In this document: in pieces, positions 57,201 to 64,000 of the stretch | Numbering within the stretch: the first letter of the stretch is position 1 | Layout: each line of letters begins with the position of its first letter | NCBI GenBank assembly: GCA_903827375.1 | Contig: CAIKHZ010000019.1 | Location: forward strand, 1 to 64,000 | Length of the DNA stretch: 64,000 bases | Direction: 5' to 3' | From: Akkermansiaceae bacterium | GTDB taxonomy: Bacteria; Verrucomicrobiota; Verrucomicrobiia; Verrucomicrobiales; Akkermansiaceae | Position numbers and translations under genes: made by a program | The notes under the pieces: model-generated | Told to the model about the DNA's origin: nothing | What the model saw: only the letters and a program-made list of their open reading frames with translations | Database searches by the model: none

Positions 57201-58207
57201 TGGACCAGATCGTCAAGGAACGCCAGTTAGGCCTCTGGACCGGCGGTCAGCCGCAAGCAGGGCAGGGGGGGCTGGCGGAGATTCTCAATCACCTCAACGG
57301 CAACTATCAGGTACTCAAGGGCCAGTTGGGAATCAACAACCCGCAGTCGGAGACGGAGAAGATTTCACTGCGGGCGGAGTTGTTCCGGATCAAATCGCTC
57401 GATCCGGCCGTCGCCTCGGTGCTGGCCATGTATCCGCCGTCGCGCCAGGCTTGGCAGAGCCAGTTGCTCACCGACAATGCCACGGCTATTACCCAGGCTG
57501 CGGCGAGCGATGCCCGGTGGGTCGATGCTCTCAAGACCCGGATCGTGCCGGACCTGAGGACGATTCCGGAATACATGCGCTACTGCCGCCCGTTCTCCAC
57601 CACGGCGGAAGGGCCCCAGGCGGGACTGGTGATCCGCTTCGGCACCACCATCAACAACGGCGTGAATTTCTTCGGTCTGCCACTGGCCACCGGTGACCAC
57701 AAGTACAGCACTGCCAATTTTGCCACCAAGATTCTCGGATTCGGTGTCTGGCTTGACAATTACAATGCGGCTGGCCTGTCCACCTCGCCGCGGGCTTATC
57801 TTGTTCCTGTTGGCAACGACTACCTGCGCCTGTCCTCCTCCGGCCAGCCGGTCACGCGGATGTGGAGTGTGGTGGATCAACTCATTCCAACCCCCTTCAC
57901 CATCAACCAAAGCAATCTGATCGCCCCTGGGTACATCCCCACACTCGACGGGGTGGACGGGTTCTTCGGCGAGGTCCGCCATCATGGTGATTTCCGCATG
58001 TATCATAACAACGGTGGCACGGTGAGCGACAGCGAACTGGTGATGGATTCGCGCCTTATCGGCCGTTCGGTATGGAACTCGCAATGGTTGCTCATCATCC
58101 CCGGTGCCGGTCTCGCCCCCAACGCGCTGGACGGGGTCACCCGTCTCGCCAACAGCATCGCAGATGTGAAGCTCTACTTCAAAACTTACTCCCATCAAGG
58201 CCAGTAG
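48245..58207 (+). CDS. Giant (3320 aa) secreted protein with LamG-like domain, dockerin/EF-hand-like motif and Tc-toxin-A-like C-terminal architecture
   Basis: Hydrophobic N-terminal signal; LamG-like ~50870-51570; ADVNQNGFINEDDARLLYPQGHGDAWGHF (55061 on); long coiled coil with central hydrophobic stretch ~56370-57130; beta-rich terminus. Confidence 0.85.
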   Translation: MNTFTRINGFSKPLPMVLTGIAAAFFLGVSTVVTSAAVPTTPGTPDDFGYKFAVSSDTTQYNFIDLINLPQDSVVHTASALLNQDDAAQNIDIGFGFVYYATTYTSCFPSTNGEIVFGASSVDYSPEPIFGPELPHNYIAPFFTDLTTLTSPAPVPTIKYATLGAAPNRICVVQWQDMQQYAYAANRMTFQVQLYEGSNEIRFVYKTSPAFTAVSYKAISIGIEGPTAFPTGLQYLFGHQGDSISLAGKAIMITRPVKVTVESKYTRPDGTTVVVGASNPLLLPTVGVTNQAYQSVQRFSAPDFIYLNAKFAELTAPGDPDDPNPDNIGIYRLRNLGYAIDGQTVQGVQNFFEQTVNGDMKVIWRWALEYAVIIDSATGKDGGFGHPDPGVGRFWYALNSQFTASIDTVVQNDAGGVRIKNTGYSVTTYAGANGASNTPPAYPLTPGDTRAVTAGMQITAPLRIQWQSTGQVRYRFDATSIIPGQTAVSLDGQSFVRVFDTGGPHVVYGSGLNSDVWINSESSSLKVEVGVFYRTTSRRLTLADFPVPPGGDLSPLGSAVAALTDETVADKDGVPRTARVYILNPGAPVVGHIPTPTEIHWLFQQTVFRALVPAGTALDRNLPATNPALPDGVLLGDSGPDSTALEPVGDMLTGSATGWPWAWDQVNQKLYPVHPASFRVVWQEQYDHTKTYKIEIVSGYPGQTVNLTSALENAVDFSRIKSGTQYVMQAALPTIAQSNPDAAFPAQFLGGPSPALSEDAHYHHLFDPVAGRQPPTKLDLSATDAWKFQNLTYTDLATAATADKASAGVPFSAAGAGRSVVLYSYRANPGEVATGDLTKEGLAVRVIRSSPVTPLLPDDPKLILGRRGLELGGGTAADHGALGVITGASQTAIDPGSSFVIDFWLNAKSLRDFPTTLTNCTTTASGTTVTCDGTSSLVPGMTVSGSNIAPGTKVVSVTNGSTFVLSVPAAAAGSGLSLTASGKPMTILSTGGGNLTVVMDPVASTITTHYMGMLVTKAFTTAGSAWKHHVIHVFTDNFFGIPLTVLDYYLDGVRDEAGSVDFLFDPSGITASNTVGASLTDQSLRLGVDVNPLSHLQLDQFRMFGNLASLQQAVSSSPWLTPAEILNLRSSRTTTLRTRIPLLQFGFEAAPLGNLFVNEGSLPNVGVGPVPSDTRGVYAGTWAHLDIQEVATRLDSTLDNAGFGGSGYILNAVSNYNADVYTRSAEVGAWGPIFPVNHGQLYASPTRRLEVAYYENPYLTDPLGHPNVAWPYTAAGYDEVKYPTYGPNKDKAIYIASRIGSEGIDQTGRPQQVFDLTAYASLKIYNQPDNTLAGYNPNEEHALVAPSGRASLKIKNLGEDIPNTPPLAAFALQADINTSGTTYTSDPWVLAQVSNLVTGEPEMAAYHVFKNRPGTVDFPRPADAVVLSTPGLAYESAAHPEDRFLTTDASKSYNFRYNFRYQAYAGDSLVPPYPLNLVIGNVAMPARGGNSASQRALWWDVNANPWVVSGNGIFFYQFHYPFRNDFYLPNTAIGAPVAWVPDAIRGVRTFNGDTTTDRPGKVVYKTFWRSDYPKLKRGETLAYQGGEYFNENPGANGLPALVAMKAAEIVYDVATPSMVIGDDNVNSCSARIVRPLDRMEAPFTVAQMAAAGFSPASASIFTVAERWYFKDLPGSLSKRFYFDSLAATLVFRGYLNDKDSGNKDLTVGPDPLNILEPNLMTADEFTRVQNIGTGASWLTAVTGIYQKSKNPMLIRNEAPPDNPPVTGQYLAGLKESPVVTLRIGLNNSLYDATADLAAQANALAAQANLTAVANQGFSFIEVPQSTIPVAQSTADASEISALDYQISLLPTQAQSRFSELDSFGVGSSLVPNPALLTAPTSGGSRFITIAENNRTELAGAPVGLHIIEIIPDRYRGAIKVIESADAFSEKITLQHNGEFGANTADLYYEWWIRDAAPLGTVATEVMANGTLKQTDSSGHSLWQQYLPKDRMLLTDVTAQHLGLHSIVFEGRPDVVLADKLILMRYRHKTEANWTLVPFEVANAAIAWKPGGVAPTSNAPFQWAGAANSPQLQADGSKNYIPQLVMGWVKRVLDRINPYEARYTDFFNSESPATYSSQIQIAGAPFAGMVALNPDKNVIERTGLIELYQTVLARARQLSIDNSTNAVSTDGINQALLLAATRLATLYDLLAREAYSDAQDSTIAVTSDSSSAGLASVAPYTFAFQGMVADVMQEELALLRGTDFLKSYPVYNRLFWNYSKGLGEAAYNVNYNIADVNQNGFINEDDARLLYPQGHGDAWGHFLSALGMHYTLLQDPNFHWLARSELYSLMQNVLPVDYLDEKTFAREAAGKAQAGRDIVRATYRQYFTQNSDGQWQGYTDGADPARAWGVSEWAHRAGQGAWFDNAVANALLPAQAPPNAEDLDLIERSGATADIGSIVGSLHEIQIAMDEANSGVNPLGFDSDAIAMDLDPSAVQSGNGHFSQMYQRAVSAAGNALATLDLATKAGNKLRYLADDTSNLSVDAVRQDLDYRNRLIEIFGTPYTGTIGFGKAFPEGYAGPDTQLFSYLEETNINQIIPQSDQNAPTTMVTFASTSSTVANLADSYNFQRLYGNVFGNAAENLGNVATKLIATPLNLFGVSASTTKVFTFGAGSSELTAAFGSFLNTQTYEDFSTTTKQLVLPVRQQSPYAFQAPASWGQRTSYGKVQQILENELKERIALDSSIKEYQGFLQEFQVTANLLDSEITLSAKKGANVLELKALEALAAKIKIAQDAGKAAADVAAATVEKSADGTAEAIPKALPTVGFAISPGDVLAPVRGVAKLVAVVTSAVKTAAGYAFTALKTAGQVLLDAQIDDLKTEEGRMTDVIQLQGTLVTLVGQAAKEGPLRDAIGTHLQELQLLQQQYLTAQSEGFRLLKQRESFNKTLAAKVQRNRYQDMIFRMARNEALAKYEASFNNAARYAWLTARAYDFETSLDPGHPAAPGQMLDQIVKERQLGLWTGGQPQAGQGGLAEILNHLNGNYQVLKGQLGINNPQSETEKISLRAELFRIKSLDPAVASVLAMYPPSRQAWQSQLLTDNATAITQAAASDARWVDALKTRIVPDLRTIPEYMRYCRPFSTTAEGPQAGLVIRFGTTINNGVNFFGLPLATGDHKYSTANFATKILGFGVWLDNYNAAGLSTSPRAYLVPVGNDYLRLSSSGQPVTRMWSVVDQLIPTPFTINQSNLIAPGYIPTLDGVDGFFGEVRHHGDFRMYHNNGGTVSDSELVMDSRLIGRSVWNSQWLLIIPGAGLAPNALDGVTRLANSIADVKLYFKTYSHQGQ

Positions 58208-58246
58208 ATGATCGCACTGCACCTGCCCATTCGCCAACTCCTCGCC

Positions 58247-61200
58247 ATGAAAACCTCCTTTGCATGTGTCGCCGCCACCATCCTCAGCGGCCTGTTCGTC
58301 ACCAGCCCGCCGCTTCACGCCGTGGGCTTCACCGAAAGCGACGCCGTGTTCTACGGCGAGGTGCGTAAATCCGGCGGCGGCCAAACGATCCTGCTGCAGG
58401 GCGGTCACCTGCAGATGACCTTCGTCAATCAAAGCGATCCGACCAACATCGTCACTCTTCAGACTGACTTGCGGCCGACCGGCAGCGGTGCCGCCAAGCC
58501 GTATTCCTATGCCTTGAAAGTGCCGTTGGCCTACTTGCCTGACCCGACCCGCATCGGCGCGTTTCTATCGGTCAGTTCGCTGCCGACCACCTTCAAGGTC
58601 CAGCAAATCACCATCGACGGTACGCCGGCCACGCTGCCGGACGGCAGCACAGAGTTATACGGGCTCAACTTCGCCAGCCGCTCTAGCCAGAACCGGCTCG
58701 ACTTGCTGGTGGCCGGCGACAGCATCAGCAGCGCCCACGATGGCATCCCGGATTGGTGGAAACGCCTCTACGGCCTCGATACCACTGTCGATATATCTAA
58801 CGACGATCCCGAGGGCGACGGTTGGACCAACCTCCAGGAATTCCTCCGTGGCAGCAACCCGATCGTGAGCAACCGCATTCCCCAGTTGGTCACTGCCGAA
58901 ATCGTGATCCCAGAATCGGGTGAAGTCGGCGTTTATCTCCAAATTTTGGATTCCGACACCCCGGATTCTGGCATCAGCGTGGTCCTCTCCCCCAGCGCCG
59001 ACAGTGGGTTCCAACTCAAGTTCGCCGGGGTGCCGGTGGCTCCAGGCGCCACTCAAACTTGCACGCTCGCCGACCTGAAATCCGGTCGTCTAACTATGCT
59101 GCACACGGACCGGACGCTTCGGGATTACGCGATGCCCGTCACCTGGGATGACGGCAGCGGGCCACTCTCTGGCGAAATCCAGGTCAGCGTCGTCACCCCC
59201 AGCGCCGAAGACGGCAGCGACGCGGTCCTCTGGCTCGACGGCTTTGACTTGCCCGCCTCTGGCCAAGCCATCGACACTTGGCCGGACCGCTCCGGCAACG
59301 GCAACCCCGCTACCCAGCCTCTGACTGCCTATCAACCGCTGGTCGCCGGCCGCTCGGCAGATTTTTCCGGGGTCAAATCCGCGCACCTGTTCTTTCGCGA
59401 CTCGCTCCTGCCGACGGGGGATCACACGGTGTTGAGCGCCTATCAGGCCGCTGCGTCGTCGGACGCACCGCAGACGCTGCTCTCCACCAATCGCGGCTAC
59501 TTGCAGCTGGCCGCCACCACCCAGCCGATCTCCTACCCGGGAGCTCCGGTCTATCAGATGGATGGCACCGCAGTGCGTGGCTTTGAAAATACCTCGGGTG
59601 CCACCTCCACCTCGGTTTTTCGGCGTCAGGCCAGCTTGTTGCAAAATATCTTCGGCCTGCGCTACGACGGCGAGAACATCGCCGTCACTGCCATCGATCC
59701 GGTGCTGCCGACTCTCGGCGCGCGCCGCTCCGCGATTCCCAGCGGCGGCGAGCCGGTGGACCAGGGATTGTTCGGTCAGATCCACGAGTTGCTGGTCTTC
59801 CCCAGCGCACTGCCGGAACAAAAACTGCGCGCCGTCAACGATTACCTTCAATCGAAGTGGGCCGACGCGGTAATCTGGAATTTTAGCAGCGAACTAAAGG
59901 ATATCTATCTAACAACAGCCGCTGGCGGCAGCCGATGCAATATCATCCGCGGTGGTTTCGGCAACGATCACTTAACTGGCGGTCCCGGAAATGATATCAT
60001 CTCCGGCGGCGGTGGTGATGATGTGCTAACAGGTGGTGGCGGATCCGACACCTTCGTTTTCGGTGGCGTGGATACCGGCCGCGATCAGATCACCGACTTC
60101 GACCAGCAAAATGATATCATCGACCTGTCGGCCCTGTTCTGGGGCCTGACCGGCGACGCCCGGCAATTTATCTCCGTGCGTCTGGATGCCAATTACGCCA
60201 CCGCGGTGCCGACCCTCGACAGCACGCTCGTCGTCAAGCACCCGGACGGCACGACGCAGGAAATTGTGCTGCAAAACGTTGTTATCGGCAGCACCCAGTT
60301 GATCCGTCTTATCGAGGAAGGCCACATCCGCATGGGCGGCCTGAGCATCCCCACCGCCGTGCAACTCGCGCTGGCCTCGGCCGCCAGCCCGATCGGCGAG
60401 GCACTGGCGCAGTCGTTCAACCTCACCCTGACCCGCAGCGGTGCCGGTACGGCCGCCGCCCTCGACGTGCCGCTCGGATTTTTTGACAGTTTGCTTGGTG
60501 GCCGCTTCGTAGTGGATGGCGTGACATCCAACCAAGGCCAGCGCGCGGTGGCGTCCTTTGCACGGGGCGAAACCAGTAAAACTCTAACGGTCCATCCGGT
60601 TCCCGACCTGCAGACTGCGGGCGCAGCCACCGTGCAGGTCGCCGCACTGCCGCAATACAAGTATGTGGTCGGCGGTTCGCCGGTCACCCAGATGATCACG
60701 GACAACCCGATGGTTTGGCTGGAGGTCACCCAGGCGAACGCGGTTGTTAGTCCCGCCCAGAGTGCCCGCGTCGTGCTGCACCGCAATGGCAATCTTGCGC
60801 AAAGCCTCTCGATTGACCTTCAACTTGCCGGCACGGCCGTCAATGGCGTCCAATTCCAACAATTGCCGACCAGCGTCACTATTTTCGCCGGCCAGAGTTC
60901 GCGCGAAATTCCGATCAGCGCCCGCGCTGCGGGTCTGACAGCCGGGCCCAAGGTTGTGCTGCTCCAGCTCGCTTCGCGCGACCGCTACCTGCTCGGCAAC
61001 CCCTGCGAGGCCATCCTTTACGTCGGCAACACCGCACAGGAAACTAACGCTGCCGGCTTCGACCGCTGGTTGCAACTCACCACCAACGGCGCCGTGCCCA
61101 ATTTCGCAAGCTTGGCCGGTGCCGACCCCGCCAAGGTCAGCCGGTACCTGCAAGCCTACGCCCTCGGCCTCGGTTCGGTCGGCACCCTCGGCTCCCATCC

Positions 61201-61795
61201 GATCGCACTCCACATCGTCAACGGCCGGCCGGAACTCACCAATCTCGGCAAACTCAACGCCGCCGACCTCCGCTGGAGCGTGCAATCCTCGACCGGACTC
61301 GACCCGTGGAGCGACACCGGCAACAGCTTCGTCCAAGCAACCGACGCCAACGGGCCCAAGCTTGTTGGCCCGCCGCTGGTGGCCGGCGAGCGCAGCCGGT
61401 TCTACCGCCTCAACCTGATGCTCGACCCCGGCCAAACCACCGCCAGCGGCATCGCCGCAATGACCGGCACCAACCAGTATGGCTTCAGTGGCAATGGCAA
61501 CTGGAGTTCCGACCAAGCCGGGGGCACGTTGAGCAGCAGCGGCGGCAACGTCGGCGACACCAACCGCATGATCGTCAGCCTCAGCGGCCCGCAGACGCTT
61601 GATTTCGAGATATCCATTGTCGGCGGCGACTGGAATGATTGGTTCGCCTTCTACATCGACGGCGTCAAGCAAGCCGAGACCTTTGGCGATTCTGTCACCG
61701 TCCATGCCGCCCTGGCCAATCCCGGCAACCATCTGCTGATGTGGGAATTTACCCGCAGCTCAGGCAAGGCCGTCATCCACAACCTGGCACCATGA
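58247..61795 (+). CDS. Secreted protein with CSPG/cadherin-like repeat, RTX calcium-binding repeats, Calx-beta-like region
   Basis: MKTSFACVAATILSGLFVTSPPLHA signal; RGGFGNDHLTGGPGNDIISGGGGDDVLTGGGGSDTFVFGGVDTGRDQITDFDQQNDIIDLSALF; LQILDSDTPDSGISVVLSP...RLTMLHTDRTLRDYAMPVTWDDG. Confidence 0.85.
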   Translation: MKTSFACVAATILSGLFVTSPPLHAVGFTESDAVFYGEVRKSGGGQTILLQGGHLQMTFVNQSDPTNIVTLQTDLRPTGSGAAKPYSYALKVPLAYLPDPTRIGAFLSVSSLPTTFKVQQITIDGTPATLPDGSTELYGLNFASRSSQNRLDLLVAGDSISSAHDGIPDWWKRLYGLDTTVDISNDDPEGDGWTNLQEFLRGSNPIVSNRIPQLVTAEIVIPESGEVGVYLQILDSDTPDSGISVVLSPSADSGFQLKFAGVPVAPGATQTCTLADLKSGRLTMLHTDRTLRDYAMPVTWDDGSGPLSGEIQVSVVTPSAEDGSDAVLWLDGFDLPASGQAIDTWPDRSGNGNPATQPLTAYQPLVAGRSADFSGVKSAHLFFRDSLLPTGDHTVLSAYQAAASSDAPQTLLSTNRGYLQLAATTQPISYPGAPVYQMDGTAVRGFENTSGATSTSVFRRQASLLQNIFGLRYDGENIAVTAIDPVLPTLGARRSAIPSGGEPVDQGLFGQIHELLVFPSALPEQKLRAVNDYLQSKWADAVIWNFSSELKDIYLTTAAGGSRCNIIRGGFGNDHLTGGPGNDIISGGGGDDVLTGGGGSDTFVFGGVDTGRDQITDFDQQNDIIDLSALFWGLTGDARQFISVRLDANYATAVPTLDSTLVVKHPDGTTQEIVLQNVVIGSTQLIRLIEEGHIRMGGLSIPTAVQLALASAASPIGEALAQSFNLTLTRSGAGTAAALDVPLGFFDSLLGGRFVVDGVTSNQGQRAVASFARGETSKTLTVHPVPDLQTAGAATVQVAALPQYKYVVGGSPVTQMITDNPMVWLEVTQANAVVSPAQSARVVLHRNGNLAQSLSIDLQLAGTAVNGVQFQQLPTSVTIFAGQSSREIPISARAAGLTAGPKVVLLQLASRDRYLLGNPCEAILYVGNTAQETNAAGFDRWLQLTTNGAVPNFASLAGADPAKVSRYLQAYALGLGSVGTLGSHPIALHIVNGRPELTNLGKLNAADLRWSVQSSTGLDPWSDTGNSFVQATDANGPKLVGPPLVAGERSRFYRLNLMLDPGQTTASGIAAMTGTNQYGFSGNGNWSSDQAGGTLSSSGGNVGDTNRMIVSLSGPQTLDFEISIVGGDWNDWFAFYIDGVKQAETFGDSVTVHAALANPGNHLLMWEFTRSSGKAVIHNLAP

Positions 61796-62724
61796 GACGG
61801 ATCACTCAACTCGCGCTGCTGGCGATGGTCCCGGCCCTTTCGGCGTGCGGACCCAAACCCAAGGATGCGGCCAAAGACTCTCCGCCGCCGGAACAGGAGG
61901 GCGCGCTGATGCGCGTCGGCTCACTCACGATCTATCAGTCGGATCTTGACTACCAGCTCAAGGATGGTCATGGCGGCCACGGCGATGCGGCCATTTGCCA
62001 GCGGGCGCTGGACGAACTCACCGACCGTGCGCGGTGCTCCCAAGCGGCGCTCGACGCCGGTCTGGACCGCGATCCGGCGGTGCGCGCCGACATTGCCCGC
62101 GTGCTGGAGGGGCGCCTCAAGGAAACGACACTCGCGCCCCGTTTGAAGGAACTCACCGCAGCAGTGCCCGAAGCACGCCTGCGCGAAATTTATGCGGCCG
62201 AGGCCGCGCGGTTTCACTCTAACGAGAAACGCCGTGTTGCCGTGCTCTGGCTCAATCCCAACGGCAATCCGCAGCGCGAAAAGCAATACGTCGATAAACT
62301 CGCCACCGCTCGCGACTGGTTGGATAAAAACAGTGATCTGAAGGGGCATCCCGACCAAGGGTTTGGCGTGCTTGGCGTGGACTATTCCGAGCATCAGGCA
62401 TCGCGCTACAAGGGCGGCGTCGTGGGTTGGCTCGAGCGCGACGGCGGAGCGGACCGATGGACCAAAGCCTTGGCCGAAATCGCATATTCCCTCGACGCGG
62501 CCGGTCAGGTCAGCACGGTCATCTCGCGTCCAGAGGGGGTGTTTCTCGTGCGCCTCATGGAAATCCAAGCGGCCGTCCAACGCCCGTTTGCATCCGTCAC
62601 CTCCGAACTCGAGACCCTCGAGCGGCAGCGGCTCCGGCAACACGCCGAAGCTGAATTTGAAAGCCGCATCGCCGCCAAGGTCACCGTGCACACTCTCGGG
62701 CAGCCCGCGCCCGACAGAAAGTGA
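61792..62724 (+). CDS. PpiC/SurA-type peptidyl-prolyl isomerase-like lipoprotein
   Basis: Lipobox-like ALSAC; KRRVAVLWLNPN..., LKGHPDQGFGVLGVDYSEHQASRYKGGVVGWLERDG...ALAEIAYSLDAAGQVSTVISRPEGVFLVRLMEIQ. Start overlaps the upstream stop (ATGA). Confidence 0.78.
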   Translation: MRRITQLALLAMVPALSACGPKPKDAAKDSPPPEQEGALMRVGSLTIYQSDLDYQLKDGHGGHGDAAICQRALDELTDRARCSQAALDAGLDRDPAVRADIARVLEGRLKETTLAPRLKELTAAVPEARLREIYAAEAARFHSNEKRRVAVLWLNPNGNPQREKQYVDKLATARDWLDKNSDLKGHPDQGFGVLGVDYSEHQASRYKGGVVGWLERDGGADRWTKALAEIAYSLDAAGQVSTVISRPEGVFLVRLMEIQAAVQRPFASVTSELETLERQRLRQHAEAEFESRIAAKVTVHTLGQPAPDRK

Positions 62725-63079
62725 ATTTGAATCAGTCATTCCGTAAATATTCGCTGCCTTAGCAGAAAAAAACGTTTGGGCTGGGGCCATGGGAATCGTA
62801 GGTTGCTGGAGCCTTTGCATCGTCAATCGCGCCGCTACACCGAAGACGGTGCGCCTGCAAATGACAGGTGGGCCATCGCTCAGCCTGAACCGATACGGCT
62901 TCAGCCATGCCTCAGCCGTTACCGACAAGAATGGATTCCCCTTGGCTTTGGAAAACTGCCCTGCAACCTCAGCACAGGCGTCGAACTCATATGTTGCAAC
63001 ACTGAGGCCACACTGAGGCCACACCCTCTGGTGAGAACCCGCAACCATCACCATGAAGGTTGACGTTGAACCACCGTGC

Positions 63080-63107
63080 GGATTTACCTGCCCCGCTACA
63101 TTGACAA
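63080..63107 (+). repeat. 28-nt duplicate of a segment of the DUF5069-like gene (31958-31985)
   Basis: GGATTTACCTGCCCCGCTACATTGACAA present at both loci; local translation IYLPRYIDK. Confidence 0.85.
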
Positions 63108-63244
63108 AATAACGAATCGCAAATCGGATGAGCCTTGTGACCCCTCAACTGATGATTCTCGCTCTGAGTTTGATCGCCGTGACCTAGCATTGCTGGGGGC
63201 ACAACGCGGCCACCATCGGAGCGGACGGATCGACGCCCACCTCT

Positions 63245-64000
63245 CTAGCTTTTGGTCGTAGCCTCGAGTTGTAGATAGGTATCTAGCAGGTCCTGGTAGA
63301 TCCGGCCAGTGGCGGGATCCGGGGTGAACGTGGCGATGGCCGGTGCCAATGTCCGGGAGAGGTCCGCGTAGCTGTGGTGACCGATGACGTGGGCGGCGAG
63401 CATCGCTGCACCGAGGGCTGCGGAGTCTTGGACGGCGATGGTTTCTACCGTGGCCTGGAAGACGTTGGCGAGAGTTTGGAGGATGCCTGTGCTGCGTGAG
63501 GCACCGCCTGTCACGCGGATGGTTTCAAAGTTGCCGATCCATTGCGAGTGAACCCGGATGGATAGGACCTGCGCCTCGATAACGGCGCGGATCCGGGTGG
63601 CAACGGCGGCGTTGGCAAAATCGAAGTTGGCGTGCAGTCCGGGAGTGAGCACTGGCGGGGTGATTTCCGCCTCGAACCAGGGCAGGGCAAGTTGGCCGTG
63701 GTTGCCAGCAGCCGTCTGCTCAAAGGCCGTCACATCAAAAAACGTCCAATCCACCCCGGCTTCCTCGCAAACCCGCTCGCGGGCCAGCGAGCCGTTTTTG
63801 AAGCAAGTGAGGCACATGAAACCGCCGGTGGGATTGCCGAACACGTGGCCGCAGCCTTCCGGATCGGTCCGGTACGGGTCGAGCACCGCAAAAAATGTGT
63901 CGCTGGTACCCAGGCTGACCACCGCCAGGCCGGGCCGCGTTGCACCTGTGCCCACGAGGCTCGCCGGGTTGTCGCCGGTCCATGCGGCGATAGTCACGTC
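63245..64000 (-). CDS. FGGY-family carbohydrate kinase (xylulokinase-like), C-terminal part, continues past the window edge
   Basis: IAAWTGDNPASLVGTGATRPGLAVVSLGTSDTFF, FETIRVTGGASRSTGILQTLANVFQATVETIAVQDSAALGAAMLAAH. Confidence 0.9.
   Translation of the reverse strand, partial: DVTIAAWTGDNPASLVGTGATRPGLAVVSLGTSDTFFAVLDPYRTDPEGCGHVFGNPTGGFMCLTCFKNGSLARERVCEEAGVDWTFFDVTAFEQTAAGNHGQLALPWFEAEITPPVLTPGLHANFDFANAAVATRIRAVIEAQVLSIRVHSQWIGNFETIRVTGGASRSTGILQTLANVFQATVETIAVQDSAALGAAMLAAHVIGHHSYADLSRTLAPAIATFTPDPATGRIYQDLLDTYLQLEATTKS

Overview
GC-rich bacterial chromosome segment, probably Verrucomicrobiota (inferred from a PEP-CTERM tail, giant beta-strand-repeat exoproteins and gene content). All family calls are by eye from translated ORFs; no database search was run. 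From left to right: the tail of a PEP-CTERM protein; a pyk / pyruvate-decarboxylase-like / Zn-ADH cassette; small stress-type genes (DUF3185-like, CsbD) next to a repeated promoter-like motif; a PLD/cardiolipin-synthase-like gene; a TamB/TamA-type pair; a SEC-C protein; a lipoprotein; a CapA-like protein; a decayed VapBC-like remnant; an EEP-family protein; mutS. On the minus strand follows a very tightly packed seven-gene operon (22458-29788): HZS-alpha-like diheme protein, a 48-aa Cys-containing small ORF missing from the ORF track, SMP-30/NHL protein, two small membrane proteins, FGGY kinase and Zn-dehydrogenase. A tRNA-Arg(CCT) with att-like repeats and transposase-like debris comes next, then rhodanese, DUF5069 and a PAS-histidine kinase/LuxR regulator pair. 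The window is dominated by a ~28 kb cluster (34600-62724) of four secreted proteins (3904, 627, 3320 and ~1182 aa) plus a PpiC-type lipoprotein. The 3320-aa protein ends in an architecture resembling the pore/C-terminal part of Tc toxin A subunits, and it shares an inserted module with the 3904-aa protein. These are the best candidates for an undescribed system. The window ends inside an FGGY kinase on the minus strand.
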